Shown: positions 1 through 9,585, counted from the first letter of the stretch. The stretch: 64,000 nucleotides of DNA from Halomontanus rarus (GCF_029338335.1 NZ_CP119796.1), one strand, 5' to 3'. The notes: generated from the letters alone by a model not told the origin. A program made the numbers and translations.

Positions 1-223
1 TGTACGTCGATCCAAGGTAGACGACGAAGAGGGCGGCGTACTCGAGGCCGCCGATCGAGGTCCCGCTCACGAGAAAGAGCGGGCCGAGGAGCGCGAGGAC
101 GAACACGATCGACGCGATCCCACTCAGCAGCGGATACACTGCGAGTTTCGGGTGCGATCGCAGTACGCGGAGGCTGGCGATCGACAGCACGAATCCTGTC
201 TTGAGTCGGCTGAAAAGTCCCAT
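1..223 (-). CDS. Membrane protein, DUF6159-like, N-terminal part
   Basis: Partial gene running off the left edge; only the first 74 residues are inside. The start ATG is at 223 and the N-terminus reads MGLFSRLKTGFVLSIASLRV, followed by two hydrophobic segments (around IASIVFVLALLGPLFLV and YAALFVVYL). This opening resembles the haloarchaeal DUF6159 family of multi-pass membrane proteins of unknown function. It is divergent from the FAD enzyme at 373. Family assignment is from the N-terminal pattern only. Confidence 0.6.
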   Translation of the reverse strand, partial: MGLFSRLKTGFVLSIASLRVLRSHPKLAVYPLLSGIASIVFVLALLGPLFLVSGTSIGGLEYAALFVVYLGSTY

Positions 224-372
224 GATCTTCTGTAGAAGTACGACTGGTATTAGTATTTGTGTGTTCGAATCGTGAGAAACCGCTCGGTCGAGTCTCGACT
301 CTCTCACTCGCAGGCGCTCGGCTTCGCGACTGACTCGAGAAGCTATTTACTGGTCGGCGGACACGTACCGGT

Positions 373-1530
373 ATGTACGATTTCGTCGTCGTGGGTGTCG
401 GTCCCGCCGGGGCGCGCTTTTCGCGTCGAGCGGCCGAGGCCGGCTACGACGTGCTCGCGTTCGAACAGGGAGCGGTCGGCGAGCCGCTCGCCTGCTCGGG
501 CCACGTCAGTACCGACATCTGGGAGTACACGGGCGAGGGCGCCCGCGAGGAGTTGTTCCAGAACGAGGTCTACGGCGCGCGGTTTCACGTCGGCGGGCCC
601 CACGATAGCGACGCCACCGCCAACGGAGGCTCGATCGGCGGCGACGAGACGGACACCTACCCCTTCTACAAGCGCGAGGCCGTCTCGAACGTCATCGACC
701 GCGTCGGCCTCGACCGCCACCTCGCCGACCTCGCACGCGAGGCCGGTGCGGACGTCCGCGACCACCACACCGTGACCGACGTCCGGGAGTTCCACGACCG
801 CGTCGAGGTGACGGCGAAGGGACCCGACGGCACCGACACCTACGAGGCGAAGATGATCGCCGGCTGCGACGGCCCGCGCTCGAGGGTGCGCGACGCCCTC
901 TCCCTGCCCGAACCGGGCGAACTCCTCCACGGCGTGCTTGCTTTCTCCGACGAACCGGACGACACGGATTTCGTGGACGTCCACCTCACCGCGCCGACGT
1001 TCTTCGCCTGGCGCATCCCGCGCCACGAGGCGGGCGTCGAGTACGGCCTCGCCGCGCCGCCGGGCGTCCAGGTGAACAAACACTTCGAGGAGTTGATCGA
1101 CGGCTACGAAATCGACGTCTCCCACCGCTGTTCGGGGCTGATTCCGATCGGGCCGCCGGATCGGGTGACCTCCCGCCGGGGCTTTCTGATCGGCGACGCC
1201 GCAGCCCAGACCAAGCCGTTCACCGGCGGCGGCATCCTCTACAGCATGACCAGCGCCGACCACGCGGCCCGAGAGATCGATCCCGATCGACCCACCTCGC
1301 TCGCGGCCTACGAACACGCCTGGCGCGAGGACCTGGAACGCGAGATCGAACTGGGCCACTGGCTCCGCCGGGCCTACTCCCTGCCCGAGCCGGTCCAGCG
1401 CGTCGGGCTGCGTGCGGCCTCGGGGGAGATCGGCGTCCACATGGACCGACCGACGTCGGTGTTCTCCCTCGAGCACCTGAAGGCGATGCTGGGCGGTGAA
1501 TCGGGAGCGTCGTCGGCGTCCGGCGGCTGA
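373..1530 (+). CDS. Geranylgeranyl reductase family FAD-dependent oxidoreductase
   Basis: A 385-residue flavoprotein of the geranylgeranyl/digeranylgeranylglycerophospholipid reductase family, which saturates isoprenoid chains of archaeal lipids or quinones. Seen: an N-terminal FAD Rossmann motif VGVGPAGARFSRRAAEAG, a cysteine-bearing stretch EPLACSGHVS near residue 45 typical of the family, and the second FAD motif GFLIGDAAAQTKPFTGGGI near residue 275. A box A-like CTATTTACTGG lies about 25-30 bases before the ATG, suggesting a leaderless or short-leader transcript. The exact substrate cannot be read from the sequence; haloarchaea carry several paralogues. Confidence 0.88.
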   Translation: MYDFVVVGVGPAGARFSRRAAEAGYDVLAFEQGAVGEPLACSGHVSTDIWEYTGEGAREELFQNEVYGARFHVGGPHDSDATANGGSIGGDETDTYPFYKREAVSNVIDRVGLDRHLADLAREAGADVRDHHTVTDVREFHDRVEVTAKGPDGTDTYEAKMIAGCDGPRSRVRDALSLPEPGELLHGVLAFSDEPDDTDFVDVHLTAPTFFAWRIPRHEAGVEYGLAAPPGVQVNKHFEELIDGYEIDVSHRCSGLIPIGPPDRVTSRRGFLIGDAAAQTKPFTGGGILYSMTSADHAAREIDPDRPTSLAAYEHAWREDLEREIELGHWLRRAYSLPEPVQRVGLRAASGEIGVHMDRPTSVFSLEHLKAMLGGESGASSASGG

Positions 1531-1580
1531 ACCGACCCGGATCGATCGATTGAAACGCCTGTTCTCGAGAACGGTACGAT

Positions 1581-2465
1581 ATGGACACCGGCCGATCGAC
1601 ACCGCCCTCCGAACTGCGCCAGTCGATCACGCCGCTGTCGAGCGAACCGACTGTCGTCAGCATCAGCGACGTCCACGGCCACCTCGAGGCGGCCCGGAGC
1701 GCGCTGTCGACACTCGCCGGTCACCCGGACTTCGAGCCTGTTGTGACCGTCGATGCGGGAGGTCGCCTCGAGTGGACCGGCAACGACTACGTCCTCGCGT
1801 TCAACGGCGACCTCGTCAATCGAGGGCCGGATTCGGCGGCCGTGCTGGCGCTGGTCGATCGCCTGCGCGAGCAGGCGCCGGCCGGTCGCGTACGCTACAA
1901 TATCGGGAACCACGAGACCGGCTTGTTCTTCCGCGACGTCTATCCGAGCGAGGACTGCTTTACGGCTCGAGCGAGCGAGTCGACCGTTCGGGCGTTCCTC
2001 GAGTCCGTTCTCGAGGGATCCGTGACGGTCGCGTTCGAGGGACACCGGTACGTCCACACTCACGCGGGCCACCCCGACGGCGTCGACCCGGCGACGGCGA
2101 ACGCCGCGCTGATCGAGGCGGCGACTCGGTTGCTCGAGGGGCTCGAGACGGCGGACGACGAGCGGATCCAGCGGGAGGTCTACGACGCCTTTCCGGACCT
2201 CTTCGCGACCGGTCGAGACGCGAGTGCGGGCTGTCTCTGGCTCAAACTCGAGTGGCTTCCCGCCGACGCGCCGCGCCAGCTCGTGGGTCATACGCCGGTC
2301 GAACGGCCCCGACGGAACGGGAACGTGATCGCCGGTGACCTGATCGGCGCGAACCTCGAGCGCGACGGCGGTGAGGGCGTGCTTCTCGAGACGCCCGCCG
2401 AGGTGCTCGCGCTGACGCGGTCGGCCGACGGCAGTGTGGAGCGGACGGTTCTCGAGAGCCGGTGA
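1581..2465 (+). CDS. Metallophosphoesterase (calcineurin-like)
   Basis: A 294-residue protein of the calcineurin-like phosphoesterase superfamily, which hydrolyses phosphoesters using a dinuclear metal centre. Metal-binding motifs are visible in order: D-x-H in VVSISDVHGHLEAA (residues ~27-40), GD in LAFNGDLVNRGPD, GNHE in YNIGNHETGLFF, and later histidines in YVHTHAGHP and LVGHTPVERP. This matches the serine/threonine phosphatase-like subgroup. It starts 50 bases after the reductase stop and has the same strand, so the two may be cotranscribed. The substrate is unknown. Confidence 0.85.
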   Translation: MDTGRSTPPSELRQSITPLSSEPTVVSISDVHGHLEAARSALSTLAGHPDFEPVVTVDAGGRLEWTGNDYVLAFNGDLVNRGPDSAAVLALVDRLREQAPAGRVRYNIGNHETGLFFRDVYPSEDCFTARASESTVRAFLESVLEGSVTVAFEGHRYVHTHAGHPDGVDPATANAALIEAATRLLEGLETADDERIQREVYDAFPDLFATGRDASAGCLWLKLEWLPADAPRQLVGHTPVERPRRNGNVIAGDLIGANLERDGGEGVLLETPAEVLALTRSADGSVERTVLESR

Positions 2466-2497
2466 TCGGTGCGGGCGTGACACACTGATCGTGGAAG

Positions 2498-2517
2498 CCC
2501 ACGACTTCAGCCGTGGG
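2498..2517. mobile_element. IS200/IS605-like end hairpin, solitary
   Basis: The sequence CCCACGACTTCAGCCGTGGG forms a 6-bp perfect stem (CCCACG/CGTGGG) with an 8-base loop. It is preceded by GAAG and followed by TGG, the usual look of the subterminal hairpin at the tnpB-side end of haloarchaeal IS200/IS605-family elements. No tnpA or tnpB reading frame is adjacent, so this is either a relic or an exapted copy. It sits between two convergent genes and could act as their terminator. Confidence 0.5.
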
Positions 2518-2527
2518 TGGTGGTCGA

Positions 2528-2989
2528 TCAGGTCGCCTTCCCGACCGTCCCGCAGGCGATCGCGCTGGGATCGGCGATTTCGCTCCCACTCACTGCGTCC
2601 GGGTCCATGAACAGGATCGCGTCCTCGGGCATCCCCTCCTCGACGCGAACGCGCTGGCCGAGCCGCTCTTCGAGGGACTCGAAGTCCGTCGCGCCCGCAT
2701 CCTCGAGGACGCGCTCGGCGTTCGTCGGCGAGAGGTAGAACGCCAGATTTCCGGGGTCGACGCCCTCGTCCCCGTCCCCGTCCCCGCCCTCGCCCTCGCC
2801 CTCGAGCGCCGAGCGGAGTTCTCGGAGTCCGTCGTAACTCACGTCCTCGAGACTGCGGATCGTCACGCGTTCGGTGTCGGAGCCGGGAGCCTCAGACGAT
2901 TGCGTTCGAACGTTCTCGACGAGTTCGTCGAAGTCGGCGTGGATGTCGGTGTCGCCCTCGCGCTCCCGCTCGCTCTCGCTGTCGACCAT
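2528..2989 (-). CDS. Hypothetical acidic protein
   Basis: A 153-residue acidic protein that I do not recognise. The start MVDSESERE is preferred over longer in-frame starts because the upstream extension is low-quality and runs through the promoter region of the divergent halogenase. The middle has a Gly/Glu/Asp-rich low-complexity stretch (EGEGEGGDGDGDEG). The C-terminal half (NLAFYLSPTNAERVLEDAG, then EEGMPEDAILFMDPDAV) looks like a folded alpha/beta domain and loosely recalls the C-terminal part of HK97-type capsid or encapsulin-like proteins, but that resemblance is weak. It ends 10 bases from the IS-like hairpin. Confidence 0.65.
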   Translation of the reverse strand: MVDSESEREREGDTDIHADFDELVENVRTQSSEAPGSDTERVTIRSLEDVSYDGLRELRSALEGEGEGGDGDGDEGVDPGNLAFYLSPTNAERVLEDAGATDFESLEERLGQRVRVEEGMPEDAILFMDPDAVSGSEIADPSAIACGTVGKAT

Positions 2990-3205
2990 AGCTAGGGAGG
3001 CACTCTCGAGTCTCTTGATGCTATTCCCGGCGAGTTCCGCTCGGAAGCGAATTGGGGCTCGGGGAGTCTGGACCGCGAATTCTGTGACGCCTCCGAAATA
3101 GCTATGACTAGCGATACCGTGGGTGTATATACCATATCGGTGCGAACTCGACGACTCGAGACCTGATCTGATATTCATGACGGAAAACCGGATTCGGAGG
3201 AACCC

Positions 3206-4757
3206 ATGGCGGAGAGGATAACCAACGTCACGGTCGTCGGCGGGGGTGATGCGGGCCTCCTCGCCGCGCTCGCCGTTCAGACGGCGAATCCGGACCTCGA
3301 GATCGAGGTCGTCGACGACGTCGACGAACGTCGGAAAGAGCACCTACCAGGCCATCGTCCCGTTGCTTCACAGCGTTCTCGGGATCGACGAGGGTCGGTT
3401 CTTGCGGGAGGTCAAACCGGTCTGGAAGGGATCGGTCTACTTCCGGGACTGGTGCGGGAACGAGCCGTTCCACTACGCGTTCGACATCCGGTCGGTGAAA
3501 CCCGACGTCGGCGACCCGCGGTCGGTCGAGTCCCTGTATCACTACTACGACACGCAGGCGATGTCCACACCCGCCGAAGGGATCGTCGAACAACGGAAGG
3601 CGCCGCTCGTCTACTCGCCGGCCAAGAACTCGTACGTCGGCTATTCGAACATGGCGTATCACCTGAGCATCGATCGCTTCAACGACTTCCTGCGCACCCT
3701 CTGTCGGGAACGAGATATCGCGCTCGTCGACGACCGGATTACCGACGTTCGGACGAACGCGGACGACACCCGGATCGAGCAGGTGAGCAGCCAGTCCACC
3801 ACGTATCGGTCCGACCTCTACGTGGACGCGACCGGGTTCAAGCGCCTGCTGATGGGGAAACTCGAGGCTGCATACGAGAGCTTCGATATCCCGCTCGATA
3901 CCGCGCTCCACGCCACCGCGGACCTATCGATCGAAGAGATCGTGCCGGCGACCGTCGTCGAGACGGGGGAGTACGGCTGGTTCTGGCAGATCGACACGTT
4001 CGACGATCGAGACCTGGGTTACGTCTTCGCCTCCGAGTACGTCTCGGAGGCGGAGGCACTCGCAGAGTTCGAAGCACACCGCGAGGAGGAGTTACGCGAC
4101 GTCGAACGCTATCAGTTCGACTCGGGATTCTACGAAGACGCCTGGGTCGGAAACTGCGTCGCGACCGGAAACGCGCTGGGATTCATCGAGCCCCTTCAGT
4201 CGACGGCACTGACCACCCACCTGTCTAACTCGATCCGGTTCTCGCACCTGCTCGCCTCCCACGGTCGAATAAACAACGTCGGTATCAGGGACTCGTTCAA
4301 CAGGTACATCCGCGGAACCTGGAACTCCGTGTACGACTTCATCAGCGTTCACTACGCGTTCGCGGACGGAGACGACGCCTTCTGGGAGGCGATTCAATCG
4401 ATCCCTCTCAGCGATCGGGTCGAACAGTACATCGAGTACTACGACAGGAACGGGATCGAGCTCTACGACTCGGAGCTCGTCACCGAAGAGGGGACCGAGC
4501 TGAGCATGCTCACCTTTCCGACCTCCAGTCTCTACCTCATCATGCGGAACATGGGGGCGACATCCAGTTTCTACGAGACCCACGACTTCACCGTAAGCGA
4601 GGAGATCAAAGAGCGGTGGCGACAGCGAAACGCGTTCGTCGAGCGACTGGCCGACGAGTGTCTCACCTACGAAGAAGTTTACAAATCGGGACTGGTCGAG
4701 TCCTACATCCGAAACGAGCGGGCGTTCGCGCAGGCCGCTGCGCCGAATCGCCAGTAG
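3206..4757 (+). pseudogene. Flavin-dependent (tryptophan-type) halogenase, frameshifted
   Basis: A flavin-dependent halogenase that would use FADH2, halide and O2 to halogenate an aromatic or other substrate. The N-terminus (VTVVGGGDAGLLAALAVQ) lies in one frame from 3206; from about 3330 the homology continues in the next frame (VGKSTYQAIVPLLHSVLGI) to 4757. The simplest explanation is one surplus base at about 3329, or a small deletion. Later family landmarks are intact: YGWFWQIDTFDDRDLGYVF (the W-x-W-x-I motif, with D where P is usual) and CVATGNALGFIEPLQSTAL near the C-terminus. Total length would be about 517 residues, normal for the family. It could be a recent pseudogene, an assembly error or, less likely, recoding. 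Confidence 0.8.
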
Positions 4758-4827
4758 GGGCCGCCCGTCTCGAGCGAGCGTTCTCACAACGTTGCCGCGT
4801 GGAACGAGCGACCCCGCGATCGCCCGA

Positions 4828-5526
4828 TCAGACGGCCGGTCTGTCGCTCGAGAGTTCGCCGCCCCGTTCGGTGGTCGAGAGCGGGTGCAGTTCTTCCCAC
4901 GTCTGGCCGATGACGTAGTAGGCTGCGACCAGCGCGTAGAACGCGACGATCGCTCCGAGCAGGAGGCCGATCATCGGGATCTCGTTGAGCACGGCCGTAA
5001 CGATCGATCCGGCGAAGATGATCCCGGCCGAGAGCAGCCAGCGGGTCGCGTAGGTCCGGTTCCAGAGGACCGGACGGATCGTCTCGAGATCGAAGCCCGC
5101 ACCGAGTCGCCGTTTCTCGGCGAAGTGTGCAAGGGCTGCGGGGAAGGCGTACGCCGCCGCCAGTAACAGCCCGAGTGTGAGCAGTCCGCTGAAGACCAGT
5201 CCGGCTCCGCCGACCGACCCGATGGTCTCACCCGAGCCCAGCAAGATCCCGCCGAGCAGGACCGTTCCGACCACGATCGGGACGAACGAGTAGACGATCC
5301 CGATCGCGATCGCTTTCGCCCCGTCGATCGTCAACTGGCTCCAGTCCTCGAAGACCGGCGCCTCGTCGTCGCCGCGGGCCGTCCGGTCGACGACCGCCAC
5401 GACGTATCCCCACGCGACGAACAGCGGGATCAACAGGAAGCCGAACAGCAACAGCACGCCGCCGATGATGCTCGTCTTCCAGACGTCGTCACTTTCTCTC
5501 AAATATCCGAGTGCTTCTCGTATCAT
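4828..5526 (-). CDS. DUF4013 family membrane protein
   Basis: A 232-residue polytopic membrane protein. It starts MIREALGYLRESDDVWKTSI, the characteristic opening of the DUF4013 family in haloarchaea, followed by about five to six hydrophobic segments (for example GGVLLLFGFLLIPLFVAWGY, IAIGIVYSFVPIVVGTVLLG and GLLLGAIVAFYALVAAYYVI). Function is unknown. It converges on the halogenase. On the minus strand a box A-like TTTATATACC lies at 5589-5598, giving a leader of roughly 40 bases. Confidence 0.8.
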   Translation of the reverse strand: MIREALGYLRESDDVWKTSIIGGVLLLFGFLLIPLFVAWGYVVAVVDRTARGDDEAPVFEDWSQLTIDGAKAIAIGIVYSFVPIVVGTVLLGGILLGSGETIGSVGGAGLVFSGLLTLGLLLAAAYAFPAALAHFAEKRRLGAGFDLETIRPVLWNRTYATRWLLSAGIIFAGSIVTAVLNEIPMIGLLLGAIVAFYALVAAYYVIGQTWEELHPLSTTERGGELSSDRPAV

Positions 5527-5692
5527 AGTACACCTCTCGTCCGTCTGCCGGTGCTCGCGGTACGATTAACGTATTCTACGCTCGACAGGTATATAAACAC
5601 TCCATCCGCCCGATATCCGATATGTGGGGGCTCGAGAAGCGAAGCGAAGCAAAAATAGAACTATTTTTGATATGAAGGGTGGATTCGGCGGC

Positions 5693-7555
5693 TCACTCTA
5701 TCGCCGCGAGTTCGCCCGCCTGCACGCCCCAGAGGTCGGCGTACCGTCCCTCCGACGCGAGCAACTCCTCGTGGGTCCCGCGTTCTTTCACGCGACCGTC
5801 CTCGAGGAACAGGATCTGGTCGGCGTCTTTGATCGTCGAGAGGCGGTGGGCGATGGCGAGCGTGGTTCGGTCCTCGGTGAGGACGTCCAGTCCCGCCTGA
5901 ATCGCGCGTTCGGTCTCCGTGTCGACGTCGCTGGTCGCCTCGTCTAAGATCAGGACGTCGGGATCTTGCAACAGCACGCGGGCGATGCCGACGCGCTGGC
6001 GCTGGCCGCCGGAGAGTTTGACGCCGCGCTCGCCGACCTTCGTGTCGTAGCCCTCGCTCAGTTCGGTGACGAACTCGTGGGCCTGGGCCGCTTTCGCGGC
6101 CTCGCGGACGGTCTCGTCGCTGACGTCGCCCTGTCCGTAGGCGATGTTGTCCCGGACCGACCCCGAGAACAGGAACGTCTCCTGGCTCACGTAGCCGATC
6201 GACCGCCGGAGGCTGCCCAGCTCCACCTCGCGGACGTCCTGTCCGTCGATCCGGATCGCACCCCGATCGACGTCGTGAAAGCGCAACAGGAGCTTCAAGG
6301 CGGTGGACTTGCCGGCCCCCGTGGGACCGACGAACGCCAGCGTCTCGCCGCCTTCGAGGGTGAAAGAGAGGTCCTCCAGAACCCGTTCGTCCTCCTCGTA
6401 GCCGAAGGTCACGTCGTCGTACTCGACGCGGGCCTCCCCGACCGAAAGCGGCGGCGCGTCCGGATCGGTCTCGAGTCGGTTGGGTTGTTCCATCAGGCCG
6501 AAAATCCGCTCGGCGGAGGCGCGAGCCTGCTGGTAGAGGTTGATCAGCTGGCCGAACTGCGCCATCGGGAACACCATCCGCTGGCTGTAGAGGACGAAGA
6601 CGACGAACGTCCCCGCCGTCAGTTCACCCGAGAACGGTCCCGGTGCGCCGAGGAAGACCCAGTAGCCGCCGACGACGAACGTCAGCAGGAAGCCGGCGCC
6701 GCCGATCACCCGCAGTCCGGGGAAGAAGGCGACGCTCAGCCGGATCGCGTCCCAGTTGCGCCGGTAGTACTCGTCGGAGGTTTCGGCGACGCGTTCGGAC
6801 TCCAGGTCCTCCGTGTTGCTGGCCTTGATCACCTCGATCCCGCCGAGGTTGCCGTCGATGCGGGAGTTGAGCGTCCCGACGGTCGAGCGGACGTCCTCGT
6901 AGATCGGCTGGACCTTCTGGACGAACCAGTGGGTGAAGACCGCGATGATCGGCACCGCGATCAGCGTCACCAGCGCGAGCTGCCAGTTCTCGACGGCCAT
7001 CAAGAGGGCGACGCCGCCGACGGTGAACGTCAGCATGCAGGCGACGTTGAACCCGCCGTTGAGGAACTGCTCGAGTCGGTTCACGTCGTTCGAGAGGATC
7101 GACGTCATCTCGCCGGTCTCCTTCTCGGCGAAGAAGGCCATGTCGAGGTCCTGCATGGCGTCGTAGGTGTCGGTCCGGACTTCGTGCTGGATTCGCTGGG
7201 CGAAGGCGTTCAGGCCGAGTCCCTGGATCCACGCCGCGACCGCCGAGAGGGCGAACGTGGCGAACACCAGTCCGACCGACAGCCAGAACTGGGCGATCCG
7301 GTCTTCGGGCACCCACGCCTCGGGCACCCCCGGAAACGCGTAGGGGCGCGTCTCGAGGAAGACCGCGTCGAGGGTGACCCCGAGGATCAGGATGGGGAGC
7401 AAGCCGAGGACGTGCGAGGCCGCGCTCGCGACGACGCCGACGGCGAGCGGCCGCCAGTTGCGCCGGCCGTAGGTGCCGAAGAGCCGTCTCATCGGGGCGT
7501 CGATCCGCTCGCGCTGGCCCGCGAACGCCTCGTCGTCGTCTCTCATCGGTACCAC
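5693..7555 (-). CDS. ABC transporter, fused permease-ATPase (exporter type)
   Basis: A 620-residue half-transporter of the MsbA/MDR-like type that would work as a homodimer in the cytoplasmic membrane. Residues ~35-335 form a six-helix transmembrane domain; residues ~375-610 form the nucleotide-binding domain with Walker A GPTGAGKST (~410-418), ABC signature LSGGQRQR (~514), Walker B VLILDEATSDVD (~534) and an H-loop in LAIAHRLSTIKDADQ. A start at MRDDDEAF, three codons in, is equally possible. The exported substrate is unknown; lipids, drugs or peptides are all compatible with the family. Confidence 0.92.
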   Translation of the reverse strand: MVPMRDDDEAFAGQRERIDAPMRRLFGTYGRRNWRPLAVGVVASAASHVLGLLPILILGVTLDAVFLETRPYAFPGVPEAWVPEDRIAQFWLSVGLVFATFALSAVAAWIQGLGLNAFAQRIQHEVRTDTYDAMQDLDMAFFAEKETGEMTSILSNDVNRLEQFLNGGFNVACMLTFTVGGVALLMAVENWQLALVTLIAVPIIAVFTHWFVQKVQPIYEDVRSTVGTLNSRIDGNLGGIEVIKASNTEDLESERVAETSDEYYRRNWDAIRLSVAFFPGLRVIGGAGFLLTFVVGGYWVFLGAPGPFSGELTAGTFVVFVLYSQRMVFPMAQFGQLINLYQQARASAERIFGLMEQPNRLETDPDAPPLSVGEARVEYDDVTFGYEEDERVLEDLSFTLEGGETLAFVGPTGAGKSTALKLLLRFHDVDRGAIRIDGQDVREVELGSLRRSIGYVSQETFLFSGSVRDNIAYGQGDVSDETVREAAKAAQAHEFVTELSEGYDTKVGERGVKLSGGQRQRVGIARVLLQDPDVLILDEATSDVDTETERAIQAGLDVLTEDRTTLAIAHRLSTIKDADQILFLEDGRVKERGTHEELLASEGRYADLWGVQAGELAAIE

Positions 7556-7939
7556 CCGCTCGAGTCGGTGCCGGCGCGCGCTGCCGGTCGCGGTGCGTGT
7601 CTGTAGGGCTGCGAGTTCGATTTTCGGAATCGATAGCGATACGCCTCGTTTCGTCCGTGGTGGTCGTCGTGCATACTCCGTCGTGGTCGAATCGTCGGTC
7701 TGTGTGCGATACCGCCGGAGCCATCGTCACACGCGGGGAGCCGAGGCTCCAGCGGGGTAGGCCACGAGTTGCCCAGCGGCGCTACGGGCGCGAGGACGGC
7801 GGCGTGCTACGCGAGTCGAAGAATCGAGAGCATCGGTCTGTGACAGCTTCTGCCCGGTCTCACATAATTGTTCCTCTGGTATCACAATCGGTGACAGGGA
7901 CGAGCGGAAAACAGCCAGCGGGAGACGCGACCGATACGT
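7556..7939. other. Gene-free stretch upstream of the ABC exporter
   Basis: About 380 bases between two minus-strand genes. I see no convincing coding sequence or RNA gene. It must contain the exporter promoter and the 3' flank of the YgfZ-like gene. A C/G-rich block near 7780 and a more AT-containing piece near 7860-7880 (ATAATTGTTCC) are the only visible features. Confidence 0.5.
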
Positions 7940-9028
7940 TCAGTACACCGGTAACCGACCCGACCGATCAGATCCCTCGACGAACGGCAGCTCCGTCCGC
8001 GTCGCGGGAACCTCCTCGCCGCCGACGCGCACCGTCACCGCGTCGGCCTCGAGGCCGAACTCGACGACCGCGAGCGCGATCGGCGTCTCGAGGATCGGAC
8101 TCGTCTCGGCGCGGGTCACCTCGCCGACGGCCGCGTCGCCGGCGAAGACGGCCGCACCCGACTCCGGGACGGCCGCCCCCTCGAGTTCGAGTCCGACCAG
8201 CCGCTTCGACGGCTGTCCGCGGTTCTCCACGCGCGAGACGACCTCCTGGCCGACGTAACAGCCCTTCTCGAAGTCCAGCGCGTTCCGCAGTCCGAGGACG
8301 TTCGGAATCCGCCCCTCGAGTTCGGTCTCGAACAGCGGCGTCCCCGCCTCGAGCGTGAGCGTGTCCCAGGTCCGGTAGCCGAAGGGGGCGGCGCTCATCC
8401 CGCGGTTCGCGAGCGTGTCGTAGACGGCCTCGGCGTCGGTGCTCGCACAGATGATCTCGTAGCTCTCCTCGCCCGCGAGGGCGTCGGTCCGGACGACGGT
8501 CACGCCCTCCGTGTCCATCGTCCCGCGGACGAACGAGAAGCGGTGATCTGGCGTCGAGGCGCCGTTGAGAACGCCCGCGACCTTCTCCGTCGCCTGCGGG
8601 CCGTGGACGCCGAAGACCGCGAAGTCGTCGGTCGCGACGCGGATTTCGACGTCTTGGATGAAGACCTTCCCCGACCAGTCATCGGCGAGGGGCTCGGCCA
8701 GGTTCGGCGGCGTGAACAGCAGCAATCGTTCGCCGGCGTTGTAGACGTAGAGTTCGATCTCGATCCCGCCCTGCGGGTCGAGGACGAGCGCGTAACAGCC
8801 CTGTCCGTCCTCGTCTGGGACGCGGTTCGAGACGACGTTGTCGACGTACTCGAGGCGGTCGTCGCCCTCGACGACGACGACGCCGTAGGCGCACTCGAGC
8901 AATCCGACGACGTTTCGGACCGCGCGGTGGGCCCGCTCGGGTCGACCGTAGTGTTCGACGACCCGCCGGCCGGCGCGGTCGCCGAACGTCGCGCCGTGGT
9001 CGGCGTGGACGGACTCGATGACACTCAT
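7940..9028 (-). CDS. YgfZ/GcvT family aminomethyltransferase-like protein
   Basis: A 362-residue folate-binding-fold protein related to glycine cleavage T protein. The motif KGCYVGQEVVSR near residue 255 is the signature of the YgfZ branch (K-G-C-Y-x-G-Q-E), whose bacterial member assists repair or maintenance of Fe-S enzymes using tetrahydrofolate. The N-terminus HGATFGDRAGRRVVEHYGRP and the GVHGPQA segment near residue 150 also fit. It is annotated in haloarchaea as an aminomethyltransferase, but the lack of the other glycine-cleavage genes nearby favours the YgfZ role (inference). Confidence 0.85.
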   Translation of the reverse strand: MSVIESVHADHGATFGDRAGRRVVEHYGRPERAHRAVRNVVGLLECAYGVVVVEGDDRLEYVDNVVSNRVPDEDGQGCYALVLDPQGGIEIELYVYNAGERLLLFTPPNLAEPLADDWSGKVFIQDVEIRVATDDFAVFGVHGPQATEKVAGVLNGASTPDHRFSFVRGTMDTEGVTVVRTDALAGEESYEIICASTDAEAVYDTLANRGMSAAPFGYRTWDTLTLEAGTPLFETELEGRIPNVLGLRNALDFEKGCYVGQEVVSRVENRGQPSKRLVGLELEGAAVPESGAAVFAGDAAVGEVTRAETSPILETPIALAVVEFGLEADAVTVRVGGEEVPATRTELPFVEGSDRSGRLPVY

Positions 9029-9167
9029 GGATGCAGTGAGGGTCCTGAGGGTATCAGGCGTTTCGATGTTTCGGTGTCTCGACGCGTCGTCCCGCAGCGA
9101 CTCGTCGCTGTCGTACTGGCTCTTTTAGGTTTCAGTTTCAGTTTCTTGTTCGAGGCCTCTCCACCGT

Positions 9168-9464
9168 TCAAAACGGGATCCGCTTTCGGATCCAGTCGGC
9201 GATCGACTCGTCGTCGTCGTCGACCGTTTCGTCGGGAACCACCCGGTCGTCGGGCTTGATGACCGTCTGACTCTCTCGATATTCGGCAGTGATGAGGTCG
9301 TCCTCTTTGAGGTCGGCCAGCGCCTCCTCGAGCGCGTCGATCTCGACTTCGACGGCCGCGCGGAGTTCGAAGACGGTCATCCCGTCGTCGGTTCGATTGA
9401 CGAGTTCGTCGAGTACCGCTACCTCCGTCGACTCCCGGTCTCGGTACTCTTGCTTCGCTCGCAT
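9168..9464 (-). CDS. DUF6432 family protein (small wHTH-like)
   Basis: A 98-residue protein starting MRAKQEYRDRESTEVAVLDE, typical of the haloarchaeal DUF6432 family. The region VLDELVNRTDDGMTVFELRAAV...LEEALADLKEDDLI reads as a winged-helix-like fold, followed by an acidic tail (DETVDDDDESIADW). A regulatory or nucleic-acid role is plausible from the fold but not shown. It lies between the YgfZ-like gene and the divergent zinc-ribbon gene. Confidence 0.75.
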   Translation of the reverse strand: MRAKQEYRDRESTEVAVLDELVNRTDDGMTVFELRAAVEVEIDALEEALADLKEDDLITAEYRESQTVIKPDDRVVPDETVDDDDESIADWIRKRIPF

Positions 9465-9585
9465 CTACCAGCGTATTGGTCGACCCGGGATTTTACGTTT
9501 GCCGTTGCTCACGGCCAGCGAGCGAAGTCAGTCACGGCCGCGTATGCAGTACGTTTTTTATGCTGTGACTGGGTACGGTGTGACA

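Noticed and set aside
343..1602. Long minus-strand open frame opposite the FAD enzyme (419 aa)
   Set aside because: Arg/Val/Gly-rich antisense shadow of a well-supported gene, as are most other long antisense frames in this GC-rich DNA.
2528..2989. Phage capsid-type protein
   Set aside because: The C-terminal half only faintly recalls capsid C-termini; no other phage gene is near.
5966..7606. 546-aa plus-strand open frame opposite the ABC exporter
   Set aside because: Antisense to a clear transporter with all motifs; composition (E/R/D/G-rich) is that of a high-GC shadow.
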